A stretch of DNA of 64,000 nt from Dactylis glomerata. Its lineage: Eukaryota; Streptophyta; Magnoliopsida; Poales; Poaceae. Below are positions 22,287-33,433 of this stretch, in pieces; the first letter of the stretch is position 1, and every line of letters begins with the position of its first letter. The position numbers and the translations under genes were made by a program. Location: the NCBI GenBank assembly GCA_007115705.1, contig QXEO01000546.1, positions 10,521,328 through 10,585,327 on the forward strand, read 5' to 3'. The notes below the pieces were generated by a model, which was given only the letters and a program-made list of their open reading frames with translations, did no database searches and was not told the DNA's origin.

Positions 22287-22648
22287 TTAGGAGTTTAAAT
22301 TCATAGTTCTTGTTTACTTAAAATGTATGTAGCATCCAAATGATCAGTATTCACATTCAAATCTTTGTTTACTTACAATACAACATAAAGCGAATAATTG
22401 GGGGTTCAGATTCAAATTATTTGGTTAATTACAATGTAAAAATTATGAGTTCAGATACAGATTCGTTGTTTACTTATAATGTATATATCATCAAAAGAAT
22501 CAATATTTTGGATTCGAAGTCTTTGTTTACCTATAATGTATAGTATCCAAAGCATTAGGAGTTCAGATTTGAATTCTTCCTTTACTTATGATGTAGACAA
22601 TAAGAGTTCCTATTCATAGTCTTTTTACATAAAATGTATTGCATCCTG
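22287..22648. repeat. Degenerate minisatellite, about seven 45-60 bp units
   Basis: Units share the core GAGTTCAGATTCAAA.TCTTTGTTTACTTA.AATGTA, followed by a variable ATCCAAA-like end. Recognisable cores begin near 22290, 22345, 22403, 22447, 22505, 22559 and 22608. Units differ in length and by many substitutions, so the array is old. Confidence 0.7.
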
Positions 22649-22816
22649 TCTGTTTGTACAAAAAAATTAGACCTCAATCTAGTCCAAGAAAATCACATAG
22701 TGGCAAGAGCATTGCAAAAACATAGAAAGAGAGTAGGGGAGATGTTACCACGGAGATGATACTATGGAGCAGATTAAGAACTTCTATGGGAGCATTCAGA
22801 TCATCTCTCAACTACA

Positions 22817-23075
22817 GTCAACCTCAAGCACCCAGTTCATCAGTGCCAACTTCAGCGTGACTCCTCATCAGGACGGCTGCCTTGACGCTAGTCTGAATCA
22901 CTGTCCGCCAAGTGGGTTCAGATTCGGGGAGGTATCTTGAAATCATGGTTCTCGGCTCTCAGCCGGTCAACCTCAAGTATCCAGTGCATCGATACCAACT
23001 TCACTGTGTCTCCTCATCAAGATGGCCGCCGTCACGCAGCTCCCAGTGAATTCAGATTCAGGGAGGCATGAATTG
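22817..23075. repeat. Tandem duplication of about 149 bp
   Basis: GTCAACCTCAAG occurs at 22817 and 22966. The following sequence (CAGT.CATC, CCAACTTCA, CTCCTCATCA.GA.GGC, TTCAGATTC.GGGAGG) is preserved in the same order in both units with many substitutions. Confidence 0.7.
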
Positions 23076-23529
23076 AACAGTTGGTGAAGAGGTCACAAGT
23101 GTTCATTTCCTGATTCAAACAAAGCAGACAGTGAATCACTCTGCCAAGAATAGGCAATAGCAATCAGTTTTCACAGTAAATTGCAAATGCTGAAGGGTAA
23201 AATGGCAGCAAGCAATTTTCTGGACATGATAAATACTAAGGCTTAATGTTTCAGATAGAAATTAAATTATGAACAAAAAGATATCTGCAAAGAAAAATTG
23301 ATATCACAGAAATTAAATTATCAGCACAACAGCACTTACATCTCCAAAGAACTTTTTGTGCCAACAAACTTGCGAATAGTTCAGAGCTAATTGGAACATG
23401 CTGTCCACGAACCTGAACATGAAAGAATTCCATGGTGCAAACAGTGGTTACAAAAATTGCAAGGCGTTCAATTTAATCATCGAGGAGGACGTGGAGAGGT
23501 GGACTGGATTGAGGATGGCTAGATGGAGA
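23076..23529. other. Unassigned DNA between the two repeat arrays
   Basis: About 450 bp of mixed composition with no frame above 60 codons that looks protein-like. Nothing identified. Confidence 0.4.
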
Positions 23530-23720
23530 CCGGTCGCCGCTGCGCGCTGATAGGCGGGATCGGCCGTCGGGGCCGGTCGCCGCTGCGCGTGGATAGGCGG
23601 GCACGACCGTCGACGCCGGTCGCCGCTGCGCGTGGACAGGCGGGCTCAATCGTCGACGCCGGTCGCCGCTGCACGTGTACAGGCGGGCTCGGTCATCGGC
23701 GCCGGTTGCCGCTGGGGCGG
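23530..23720. repeat. GC-rich 43-bp tandem array, four and a half units
   Basis: CCGGTCGCCGCTGC begins at 23530, 23573, 23616, 23659 and (as CCGGTTGCCGCTG) 23702, a strict 43-bp period. Because 43 is not a multiple of three the open frames across it are not repetitive proteins. It is followed by a GC-rich stretch to about 23830. Confidence 0.85.
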
Positions 23721-24420
23721 GCTACGACTTGAGGCGAGGTGAGTAGCAGCAGCGGGGTGAGAGGCTGGGAGCGGCTGGAGAAGTAGCGGGGGCGGGGGCG
23801 GTGGCGGCGGAGGAACCCTAGCTCTCCATGAGTATCGCGTGAGGAGGCATGGTGCCGTGTTACAGAAAGGAGATGCGGATGTGTCGTTCAAGTTTTTTTT
23901 ACTTGCCACAATTACCCAGGACCACTTGACAGTGTCAAGACGCGCTGCAAATCTCTACTACAACTACATACTTAAAAAGAACTAGCTGGCTTGCCCGCGC
24001 ATTTGCGCGGCTAGTTTGCGTGAATCATTATGTTTTGAAAATTTCTAAATTACACAACATATGAGATTGTAGTCCTAAGTCGTGAGGAACCTTGATTGGA
24101 TTTGTAGGTATGAGCAGATGACACTTGGAAAGACATATGAAGACCTTCATGTCAATCTTTATTTTTTTTATCCTTGCATCTATATGTATTTGAGAAGTTC
24201 TTCGCAAAGAATTAGATTCAATTCTAAGTTTCCTTTGCCTGTTAATGTCATTCATATCATGCTTAATTACTACCTGTATATGTATGCACCTTAATTACTT
24301 GATTAGCTTTACCTTAATTAGTTGATTAGCTTGACCAGTTAATACTTGATCGTCCATGTTAGCATCTTTGTAATATATTGTAAGACAAATGACTAAATTA
24401 AGAATAAAGATTAATTTTAT

Positions 24421-24602
24421 TCTCCCCATTCTAAAATATAAGATGTTCTATACTTTTTTGATATATATATATATACATGTATGTGGACATGTTTTAGTGT
24501 GTAGAGTGGAACCAAAATGAGTGAACCTACACACTAAAAAACATCTAGATACATATCTATTAAAAAAGGCTAAAACATCTTATATTTTGGAACGGAGGGG
24601 TA
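24421..24602. mobile_element. Stowaway (Tc1/mariner-type) MITE
   Basis: About 180 bp with long terminal inverted repeats: the left reads CTCCCCATTCTAAAATATAA and the right, reversed, CCCCTCCGTTCCAAAATATA. The following TA (24601-24602) is the expected target. The interior contains a TA microsatellite. The CTCC-start and strong hairpin are typical of grass Stowaways. Confidence 0.82.
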
Positions 24603-25011
24603 CAAATTTATTCATTCTTAACATTTCCAATTGAATTTTAACATTGATTGACTCTGTACAAATATAGAGTTTCAAATATTTCAAAACGGAAGGCCATCTA
24701 TCATGCATTATGCTACTAATGAATAGAGCAATACATTTGATTATTTTTCAGCCTTCATCGGGACGTAATTCACTTCTAACTTTGTGCATAAGAATTTCTA
24801 CAGGAAAAGTTCTTTTGCTAACGTTTGGGACAAAGAACTCCTTGTGCCTATATATTTGCATTTTTCTTGCCCTGCGTCCAAACAAACCTTTCGTAACTTT
24901 CAAGTGGTTTTCGACCCTGTAGAAATCAAAGATGCATTTTAAACGGGCCTAGAACTTATGGGACCGAAGTTTAAACTTGAGTCTGGTATCGTGTAAGTTG
25001 CGTCTGATGTC
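24603..25011. other. H2 interior between two MITEs
   Basis: About 400 bp, AT-rich, with no recognised coding or terminal repeat signal. Confidence 0.4.
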
Positions 25012-25173
25012 CCGTGGTTCAGTGGCGGACCTAGCGTCCCTGCTGCCCGGGCTTCCGGCCGGCCACGTAGTGTATTTAGATACGTATTTTAACAAAAAAT
25101 AGCAACTTTAGCCTTTAAATTTACTGTTTGCCCAGGCTTTGAATTTTTTTTTGGGTCCGCTAATGCCGTGGTT
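25012..25173. mobile_element. hAT-type MITE with perfect 8-bp TSD CCGTGGTT
   Basis: A 146-bp element (25020-25165) begins CAGTGGCGGACCTAG and ends GGGTCCGCTAATG. Inverted ends match at most positions. CCGTGGTT flanks both sides (25012-25019, 25166-25173). Non-autonomous. Confidence 0.82.
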
Positions 25174-26591
25174 CTGTTTTGTCTTAGATCTTACTGCGTA
25201 CTCTCCTTGTTCGGCTGCATTTTTTGCTAGCGTCATATTTTCTTCTTCTTAATGAGCACTGGCCTCTGGCCGTTCGAAGTCTAGCACTCCTTGAGTCCAC
25301 ACACGCATGATAAGAAAATAATCAAGCCTAGCTGTTGCAACCACTTTGCAACTGTGGTGACACGGTGGATCACCAGACCCTCATACTGCGTGTCGTCGGA
25401 GGATCATATATGTGTTTGCCCCTTGATCGAAAAACCACCTCGTGGATTGACTTTAGCCATTAATTGTCATATGGACTCGTCCGATGCCTGGATTTTACAG
25501 GGGTGGTTCATGTTCTTATGTCCATCTATCTAGCATTCACTTTGTTGATAGCGCGTAGTCTGTATATTTTCCTAGTTAGTCAGACATCATACATGACATC
25601 AGATGTGCCCATGATCTAGGCAGTAGGCGAGTATGCATAATAAAATAGATGCAGCTATTTTTTTCAAGAATGAGATATATCCGAGCGTCCAATCCTTTAA
25701 GAAAACTCCTAAGTAATTGGTATGTGCTTCTCCCAGTAATCTGCTCCACGCTTTGTCAATGCTATGCCTGTCAATCAGTCGTGGATGAGGAGAACGTATA
25801 CAAAATCTGTCATGGGTGGAGTACTGGAGTACCTCCGCTAGCTTGCCGGTCGGCTGAAAAGTTGGCACACCGTCTTGAAAAGCTCGTCCTCTAACTTTGC
25901 TTGCTCGATAATTGACATGCAGGCTTCATGGCGCGTGTGTGGCATCGAGATCGACGACGGCCCCTTGCCGTGACTGGCCGTGTGTGCCGTCTTCTCTGAG
26001 ATGAACTATGCAATTAGCCGCCTCGGATTCTTCGGCGGATATGTTTAGCGATTGCCGTTGCGCTGGCGGTACTGCTCTCTAAGCTCATCGGAGGACTTTT
26101 TACAGGGCCGGAAGGTACTCTGCCACGTCTGGATCCACACGACGGTGATTCTACACCTCCGATGAGTACCCTTGTTCTTATGCCAGAATAAATCCTCAGC
26201 ATATTCTACTCATCCGCCATGCACAACTTTGAGGCTAAAATCGCAGCCGTGTTATCAGAACTGAGCAGCACCAATCATGGCGTTATATATCGAGCAATTG
26301 TGGAGGCAAAACAGGATCCGATCAATGTGTTACTATTGTTCTGTTGGAGTTCCTATTCTACACGCCGCATAAGCAATTTCTTGAACAGCCCACGGCTGCG
26401 TCCTTTGATGCCGGATATTACCTTTCTTCTGTTGGCGTCCCTATTGCACACGTTTCATGTGCAATTTTTTTTAACACCCCACGTGCGTGACCATACAGGC
26501 TGGATCCACAAATCTTAACCGTTGGAATTTTATGACTATAGATTGGCAAATCTCCACCGTTATTTGTTAGTTGTTTTAATAATATAATAGA
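25174..26591. other. H2 5' half, possible captured sequence
   Basis: The stretch 25900-26210 is GC-richer than its surroundings, as captured gene pieces in Helitrons often are, but no domain is recognisable on either strand. 26341-26518 holds two diverged units (CTGTTGG.GT.CCTATT, then CCCACG.) about 89 bp apart. Confidence 0.35.
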
Positions 26592-26638
26592 TGAAAGACT
26601 TTGTGTAACTAAAACATACAATGTCCATCCGTGTATGA

Positions 26639-29374
26639 GTGAGCGCGCTCCCTCCCTGTAGCTCGCCGGCGGCTACTCCGGCCACGGCGCCCACCCCTCC
26701 GACGGCCAACCTCCTTCCTGGTCGCCGGCTTTCTTTTCCTCCCCCCTCCTCATCCATGGCAGGATCTGAACCCACCTCGCCGGAGTCCGTCTCATCGACG
26801 CGCCCGGTGGTGTCGGGACTGGGGCTCTCCTCGGGCTCCTCGCGAGGTTCGTCGGGCTCTCCCCCGCCACCTCCGCCTCTGCTGGCTCCCGTCCAGGAGC
26901 AGGAGCACGCTCGTCGGCCTGTCCAAGAAAGGCTGACGTGGCAGAAGCCCAAGCCGTCGCGCAAGGCGGCATGGCGGCGCCGGAAGAGGGAGCAACAACG
27001 GAGGGCCCAGGCGGGGCCTTCCCGTCCAGCTCAGGCGCCGGAGATGCAGGGCGTCTGCTTCCGCTGTCTGGAGAAAGGGCACCCGAAGCTTGGTTGTACG
27101 AACGACGAGGTCTGCATCAGGTGCACGGAAGAAGGCCACAACTCCGGCGGCTGCAAACGCCCGAGAAGTCCGGCCTCAGAGGACGAGCTGAGACGGCAAG
27201 CACTGGCGGCGGTGGCACTGCGTCGCGGAGCGGCGCGCGGGAGAGCCCCGGCTCCGGACAGTTCTGCTACGGCGCGTCTGCAGGGGGGCCTGGCGTCTAG
27301 CACGCCTGCTCCCCAGCCTGCCGCCGTACGCAACGAGCTCCCGGACCCCCTCCCCACGCCGCCGGTGCCCCCGTGTGCGGCTGCCAGCGGGCAGAGCGCT
27401 GCCGCCTCCGGGAGTACGGAGGACTCTCATCCCCAGCCCTGCATCATCCCGAGGAGTGAAGTTGTGATCGACCTGGAGCGCCGTCTCCGTTTCTCCATGG
27501 TCGCCTACGTCGGTGGTTCTCGACCTGCGGTCTCCTGCCAGCAGGTGGCGGAGGCTCTCATCCAGCGGGCCCAGATCCCGCACAACGCGTTCTCGGTGCA
27601 CAGCTACCGGCCGGAGGACTTCCTCATCGTCTTCGCTACGGCGGAACTCAGGGACCGAGTGGCTGCTCTCCCTTCCCTCCCTCATCGGCATTTCATGCTC
27701 TTCTTCCGCCGTTGGACAAGGCTCGCGCAAGCGCGATGAATCACGACAGAATCAAGAGTTCATCTCGTCATTGAGGGAATCCCACCGCACACCTGGGACC
27801 GTTCCACCGTGGAACATCTGCTAGGGACGTCCTGTGCCCTGGAGGAGATGGCGCCGGAGACTGCGGACAGATCGGACTTGGCCTTCTTCAAGGCGTCGGC
27901 TTGGGCGCGAGAGGTGAACGACATCCCCACGGCAAGGATGTTGTGGGTGCCAGAACCTGCTACTGGTCTTGATCCCCGAGGCCCGCAGCCGATCAGGCGC
28001 ATCACGGAGCTTGGGATGCTGGAGTACAAGGTGCTTGTCCACGTGACAAGAGTCGAGGAGTTCCAAGCCATGGAAGGTCCGGCATGGAACAGGATATCGC
28101 CGGGCAGTGACCATAGCGGAATGCCTAGCGAGGGCAGCATGGAGGAGGGTTTCTGGACCACTCGCAACTCTCCCTGGTCGGCGGGAGTGCAAGACCGCTG
28201 TGGCTCGCATGGCGGCGGCGGCGGCGGAGGAGGAAGACAGGCCAGTCAGGTACGGCAAACCTCGGCCAGAACGCCACCTGGACGGGCGGATTGGCGTCTC
28301 CCCAAGATCAACGGTCCGATTCACCGGCCCGTTGCAGCTCGGCTAGCGACAAAAGGAAGCACAGAGAAGGCGGGGCCCTCTTTGACCACGCAGCAGCCCA
28401 ATCGTGAGACAGCTTCAGAAGCGTTGGATCACCCTCTGGTGAAGGAAAGCGCGCAGACAGAAAAGGTAGGAAAAGACACCTCTGTCTCTGATAAGGTGGC
28501 GGATCCCAAAGCAGTGGGGGCGGCGGCGCAGCTCCCGCCCAACCACGACTCAACACCGGTTCAAATCCAGCGGCGGAATACATCAGCAGCTGCAGCACTG
28601 GTGGACAAGCTGACGGCGACCGAGGCAGGAACGGTCGCTTCCCCGACAAGATCTCCTCTGCCGACCTCGGATCCGGAGCCTGCTAATCACGAGGACGCTG
28701 GGCGGCAACAGGAGCATGGCACCCCCATCGGATCTTCTGTGCGCGACATGATCGATAACGCATATTTCCAAGTGTCTCTCTCAGATGGGGTGGACTCTGT
28801 CATTGTGGGCCGTTTGGGGACTGAGAATTCTGGGCCGACGAGCCTCAGCACGGAACAGGAGCTGATGTCCAGCGATCTCTCTTTGGCGCCGCTGGAGTCT
28901 TACGCTGGCCATAACCTCGACATGCAACTGGTGCATAAAATCCCAGAACCGGTTAACGGTGACATGACGGAGGCTGAGAAGCTCGCAACGGCGAGGATGA
29001 ATGAATTCTGTGCACGCATTCTCAAATCCTTAGCGCCCCCTCTGCTACGGGAAGTGGAGTCCGTATCCTCGCTTCGGGCGGCGGCCGAGCCCTTCACGCC
29101 ACGCCGCAGCTCCAGATTCGGCACCCCGGCGAGCCGGTCTGGCAAAGCCCCAAGGAAAGCCTCTGCGGCTGAATCAACGCTCCTCAAGGCACTAGGAGTC
29201 TCAGCAGATAGCTTGTCGGTCGATGAGGACGCTGTCAAGGAACTGAAGCAACTTTTCGACTCGCCGCTCCGCGACAGGCAGCTGCACGTTCTGGCAGCTA
29301 TCTTTGGCAAGACAATGCCGGCGCGTGATGAGATCCTACATACCGGATCGGTGGAGGTCAGCGTCTCGGCCTAG
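26639..29374 (+). pseudogene. LINE 1 ORF1: zinc-knuckle, DUF4283-like nucleic-acid-binding protein
   Basis: One frame runs about 910 codons with a single TGA at 27737-27739. The N-terminal 130 residues are proline- and serine-rich and end in basic patches (SRKAAWRRRKREQQRR). Two CCHC knuckles follow at about residues 139-175: CFRCLEKGHPKLGC and CIRCTEEGHNSGGC, both C-x2-C-x4-H-x4-C. A DUF4283-like fold covers about 275-420 (VIDLERRLRFSMVAYVGG, RVHLVIEGIPPHTWDRST), spanning the stop. The rest is low-complexity and polar. The stop follows a CGA arginine and could be a CpG deamination product. In the family this protein coats LINE RNA. Confidence 0.85.
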
Positions 29375-29409
29375 TCTGAGCGCTACAGGTGTCTCGCTCT
29401 CAGTCTTTG

Positions 29410-30942
29410 ATGGATATAAATCCAGAGATTTTGAGCTGGAATCCTCGGGGGCTTAACGACTCAGCCAAGCGGGATTCGGTTAGGGAGCTTGTTGACTCGC
29501 TTCGAGTTAACCTGGTGTGTTTCCAGGAGACAAAAATGGATGTAATCGATCGCTTCACGGTAAATCAATGTCTAGGCCCGTCATTTGACGGCTACGATTA
29601 TCTTCCAGCATTGGGGACCCGTGGCGGAATTTTGCTAGCTTGGAACTCTCAAGCTCTGCAAATCTCTAACATTGCAAAGGATACCTACGCAATCACTGGC
29701 GAAGTGCACCCCAACGGCAGCAACCCTTGGTGAATTTCGGTGGTCTACGGGCCGCAAAGCACTCCCGAGAAAATCCAATTCCTGGAAGAGCTGGCCCTGC
29801 GACGCACTCTTTGCGCAGGTCCATGGTTGGTGATTGGTGACTTCAACATGATCTTGCGCGCCTCGGAGAAGAATAATGAGAACCTTGATCATGCGAGCAT
29901 GCGACGCTTCCGCGACTTTGTCAGCAGTCAGGAACTTAAGGAGATATACATGCACGGCAGGCTATTCACCTGGAGCAACGAGCGCCGTGCGCCTACCATG
30001 TCCAAGATCGACAGGGCCTTGGCATCGGTGGACTGGGACCTCTCCTACCCGGACGCTCTCCTGCAAGCAATCTCCTCATCGATCTCTGACCATGCCCCCC
30101 TGCACCTATCGATGAACGCTTCGTCCCGGCCAAAAAGACGGTTCAAATTTGAGATGTTCTGGTTGAACTTGGAGGGTTTTGATGACGCGGCTAAAGAAGG
30201 GTGGAGATGCGATGATAATATCACCGATCCCTTCCTCAGATTGGACGCCTGCTACCGGAATTTGGCTGTCTATCTGCAAGCCTGGGGTGATAGGAAGGTG
30301 GGAAGTCTGAAGCTCAAAATCGCGATTGCCAACCTGGTTATCCTACGCTTCTGGCCTTGGTCTAGCTCCGGAGAGTACACCGCCCGTTCTACGTACAAGA
30401 TGCTGACCCAAGGATCGATTGCACACCCTCTCGGTGAGGCAATCTGGAGGAACAAGGCGACCCCCAAGAGCAAGCAATTTGTCTGGCTTGCTGCCCAGGA
30501 CAGAATTTGGTCATCGGAGAGGAGGTACAGACATGGTCTGCAAGATCATGCAACGCGGTGCGAAGTCTGCAGGCAGGAGATCGAAACTTGTGAACATATC
30601 TTGATGCAATGTGTGGTCACACGTGAAGTTTGGCACATCTGTCGCGAAACTCTGGAGCTTACGTTCGAGGAGCCAACCCAAGCGAGCACCTTCGAGGAGT
30701 GGTGGCTGAGGGAACGCGCAAAACTCCGCGACAGAAAGCACCGGAAGGAGTTCGACGCTCTTGTTTGCATGATCAGTTACGCGATTTGGAAAAACAGAAA
30801 CGCTTGGATTTTTGGAGACGCGAGACGGCAGCATCGCCCCATCTCGCTGGCGGCCTTGGTGGCAGAGGAATACAATCTTCTCAAACGATGCCATGGACGA
30901 GGCGACGGTGTAGGAGTAGGAGCTACAACACTAGGAGAGTAG
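29410..30942 (+). pseudogene. LINE 1 ORF2: APE endonuclease fused to zf-RVT, RT missing
   Basis: The frame starts at the ATG at 29410 and runs 510 codons with one TGA (29731-29733). Residues 1-240 are an exonuclease/endonuclease/phosphatase domain: LSWNPRGLND, VCFQETKMD, WLVIGDFNMIL, FTWSNERR, KIDRALAS and SDHAPL carry the N, E, D-x-N and S-D-H motifs. At about residue 305 (near 30325) the sequence jumps to the C-terminal tail, with SGEYTARSTYK, then IWRNKATPKSKQFVWLA, a C-x2-C..C pattern (CEVCRQEIETCEHIL) and WKNRNAWIF. The roughly 500-residue RT normally between them is absent, yet the frame is kept. Such a protein could nick DNA but not prime reverse transcription. Confidence 0.88.
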
Positions 30943-31139
30943 TTCCTTTTTTCTTTTTGTCGGTGACACTGGCTCCATTTTCTTTGGAATTTTGAGCCAG
31001 TTTCTTGTATATAACTTTCTGCCTTCTATAAAATTCGGGTACGCATTCGCGTACATCGAAAAAAAATAAAAAATGAAGAGGTTCCGTATTCCACCTCCTG
31101 GCGTTCGTCACATCGTCAAGCGCCTCCTCCCAAACAAAT

Positions 31140-31287
31140 GGGCCTAGCCCAATTAAAACTTTTCTAACCGACGTTCCAGTCGCCCCTAAAAAGAAAATCA
31201 CGTTTCAGTTAAAGGGTCTAGCCTAATTAAAACTTTCCTAACCAACATTCCAGTCGCCCCTAAAAAGAAAATCACATTTCAGTTAAT
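31140..31287 (+). repeat. 74-bp local tandem duplication in copy 1
   Basis: GGGCCTAGCCCAATT starts at 31140 and a diverged GGGTCTAGCCTAATT at 31214, each followed by the same block through TTTCAGTTAA. Copies 2 and 3 have one unit only. Confidence 0.85.
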
Positions 31288-31513
31288 GCCAAAAATCACG
31301 CTGCCAAAATAGGAATCACGCTTCCAACAATCACGCTCCCAAAATTACGTTGTCATACGCCACCAAGATTCATGCACCAAAACAAAAACTCCCACCTGCC
31401 CCGCCCGGCCTGTCCATGGCATATAAACCCCTGCCGACCCATCCTTTTCTATCTTCTTTAGCCTAAACCTATACCACTCCCAATCGCCATGACGACTCAA
31501 TACATTCTCAGTC

Positions 31514-31691
31514 ACCGCCGCCAGTGTTGGAGCTACAGCCAGCCAAGGGGGGTGCACAGGACACCCCCTAAAAAACAAATTAAATTGCATGATTTCACCA
31601 TGTATGCACCCCCTAAAAATATTTTTAATCTGTTGTGACGCTCTGTGGGTACCTTGGTTCAAAATCCTCTAGCTCCGCCACTGGCCGCCGC
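31514..31691. mobile_element. hAT-type MITE in H1 unit copy 1
   Basis: The body (31522-31683, 162 bp) starts CAGTGTTGGAGCTA and ends TAGCTCCGCCACTG, an inverted repeat with two mismatches. The flanks ACCGCCGC and GCCGCCGC form an 8-bp duplication with one mismatch. It interrupts an ATG-initiated frame preceded by a TATA-like CATATAAACCCC about 70 bp upstream. The same MITE recurs at 32680-32841 and 33838-33998 in the other units. Confidence 0.75.
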
Positions 31692-32275
31692 TGCTCGAAG
31701 AGGGTGCTCGCACCGAGGGCCTTGAATCTCCCACATATGTTCTCTTATATGCATCAGATTGGCTGCTTAATGGTTTTTCTCACGTTTCTCCTTTCTTACC
31801 ACGGTGTTGTTTGATTCCACAACATCGAAGACTTACGTATTTACATCAGATCCTGGGAAGCAACAGGGCAAATTATTTCTTGGCGAATGAAATACACCAG
31901 GGGTGGGGACCTAATCTACGTTGACATCCTTGCCGATCTATATGTAAGAAATTCCCCAATCAGTAATCTTATGTATATTGTGTAATCAATGCATGTGCTG
32001 AAAAAGAACTTATAGACCAAACTGATAGCTTACAATGGTTAACATAATCGAATAAAAATGATATGATCAATTAGGTAAATGGAAATATTATTAAAGTTTG
32101 TAAAAATATGTCCTGGCAGATCAAAATATTGTCTACACTGAGTTGGTAATTGTCCCAAATGAGACTCATTTTTCACTTGCAGTCGAGTAGGTAAATAATT
32201 AACCGTCATTGCATTGACACTTCAAGCATAAAATTTATCACTTGCTCAAACTATACTTAGCATGCATACATTAAA

Positions 32276-33433
32276 TCTCTACTACAGTACTTAAAAAGAA
32301 TGAAGATGTTCCGTATTCCACCTCCTGGCATTCCGTTCGTCACATCGTCAAGCGCCTCCTCCCAAACAAATGGGCCTAGCCCAATTAAAACTTTCCTAAC
32401 CAACGTTCCAGTCGCCCCTAAAAAGAAAATCACGTTTCAGTTAATGCCAAAAATCACGCTGCCAAAATAGGAATCACGCTCCCAACAATCACGCTCCCAA
32501 AATTACGTTGTCATACGCCACCAAGATTCATGCACCAAAACAAAAACTCCCACCTGCCCCGCCCGGCCTGTCCATGGCATATAAACCCCTGCCGACCCAT
32601 CCTTTTCTATCTTCTTTAGCCTAAACCTATACCACTCCCAATCGCCATGACGACTCAATACATTCTCAGTCACCGCCGCCAGTGTTGGAGCTACAGCCAG
32701 CCAAGGGGGGTGCACAGGACACCCCCTAAAAAACAAATTAAATTGCATGATTTCACCATGTATGCACCCCCTAAAAATATTTTTAATCTGTTGTGACGCT
32801 CTGTGGGTACCTTGGTTCAAAATCCTCTAGCTCCGCCACTGGCCGCCGCTGCTCGAAGAGGGTGCTCGCACCGAGGGCCTTGAATCTCCCACATATGTTC
32901 TCTTATATGCATCAGATTGGCTGCTTAATGGTTTTTCTCACGTTTCTCCTTTCTTACCACGGTGTTGTTTGATTCCACAACATCGAAGACTTACGTATTT
33001 ACATCAGATCCTGGGAAGCAACAGGGCAAATTATTTCTTGGCGAATGAAATACACCAGGGGTGGGGACCTAATCTACGTTGACATCCTTGCCGATCTATA
33101 TGTAAGAAATTCCCCAATCAGTAATCTTATGTATATTGTGTAATCAATGCATGTGCTGAAAAAGAACTTATAGACCAAACTGATAGCTTACAATGGTTAA
33201 CATAATCGAATAAAAATGATATGATCAATTAGGTAAATGGAAATATTATTAAAGTTTGTAAAAATATGTCCTGGCAGATCAAAATATTGTCTACACTGAG
33301 TTGGTAATTGTCCCAAATGAGACTCATTTTTCACTTGCAGTCGAGTAGGTAAATAATTAACCGTCATTGCATTGACACTTCAAGCATAAAATTTATCACT
33401 TGCTCAAACTATACTTAGCATGCATACATTAAA
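32276..33433 (+). repeat. H1 5'-terminal unit, copy 2 (1158 bp)
   Basis: It begins with a full canonical Helitron 5' end, TCTCTACTACAGTACTT, and ends ATTAAA, abutting copy 3. It includes a TATA-like site (about 32577-32584), an ATG at 32647-32649 and the hAT MITE at 32680-32841. It differs from copy 3 by about eight substitutions and one base of length by eye, and from copy 1 by even fewer outside the 5' 200 bp. Confidence 0.9.

Larger units (their letters stand above)
23982..26591 (-). mobile_element. Helitron H2 (minus), nested in the first 30 bp of H1
   Basis: On the minus strand the 5' end is TCTATTATATTATT (right, 26591) and the 3' end is CCGCGC-AAAT-GCGCGG, a short spacer, then CAAGCCAGCTAG (left, 23982). 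It is inserted between A and T: H1 reads AAAAAGAA at the left junction and resumes TGAA at 26592, exactly where the intact copies read AAAAAGAATGAA. The 2610-bp element encodes no Rep/helicase. It contains a Stowaway MITE and a hAT MITE, and a degenerate duplication of about 89 bp near its 5' end (26341 and 26430). Confidence 0.72.
26592..31073 (+). mobile_element. LINE 1: non-LTR retrotransposon with internal RT deletion
   Basis: ORF1 (two zinc knuckles plus DUF4283-like domain) is followed by ORF2 (APE endonuclease directly joined to the zf-RVT tail), a short 3' UTR and an A-rich tail (A8-T-A5, 31059-31073). It is inserted in the first 40 bp of Helitron H1. The left flank TGAAAGA and right flank TGAAGAG resemble the intact H1 sequence AAAAAGAATGAAGATG, consistent with a short, eroded target-site duplication. 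The exact 5' end is uncertain within 26592-26640. Confidence 0.85.
31074..32275 (+). repeat. H1 5'-terminal unit, copy 1 (first 30 bp lie at 23952-23981)
   Basis: This is the remainder of the first unit after H2 and the LINE interrupted it. It matches copies 2 and 3 throughout and ends at the junction ATTAAA|TCTCTACTAC. It is 74 bp longer because of a local tandem duplication at 31140-31287. Confidence 0.85.

Noticed and set aside
23530..23720. Regularly spaced GC-rich repeat resembling a CRISPR-like array
   Set aside because: The whole 43-bp unit is repeated without unique spacers, and the context is a plant genome. It is a minisatellite.
26938..27730. Several long overlapping frames in the LINE 1 ORF1 region, both strands
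   Set aside because: GC-rich shadow frames. The frame with two zinc knuckles and the DUF4283-like region is the real one.
31345..31662. 105-codon minus-strand frame repeated at 32503 and 33661
   Set aside because: It spans the hAT MITE and flanking leader in antisense. Its repetition only reflects the tandem units.
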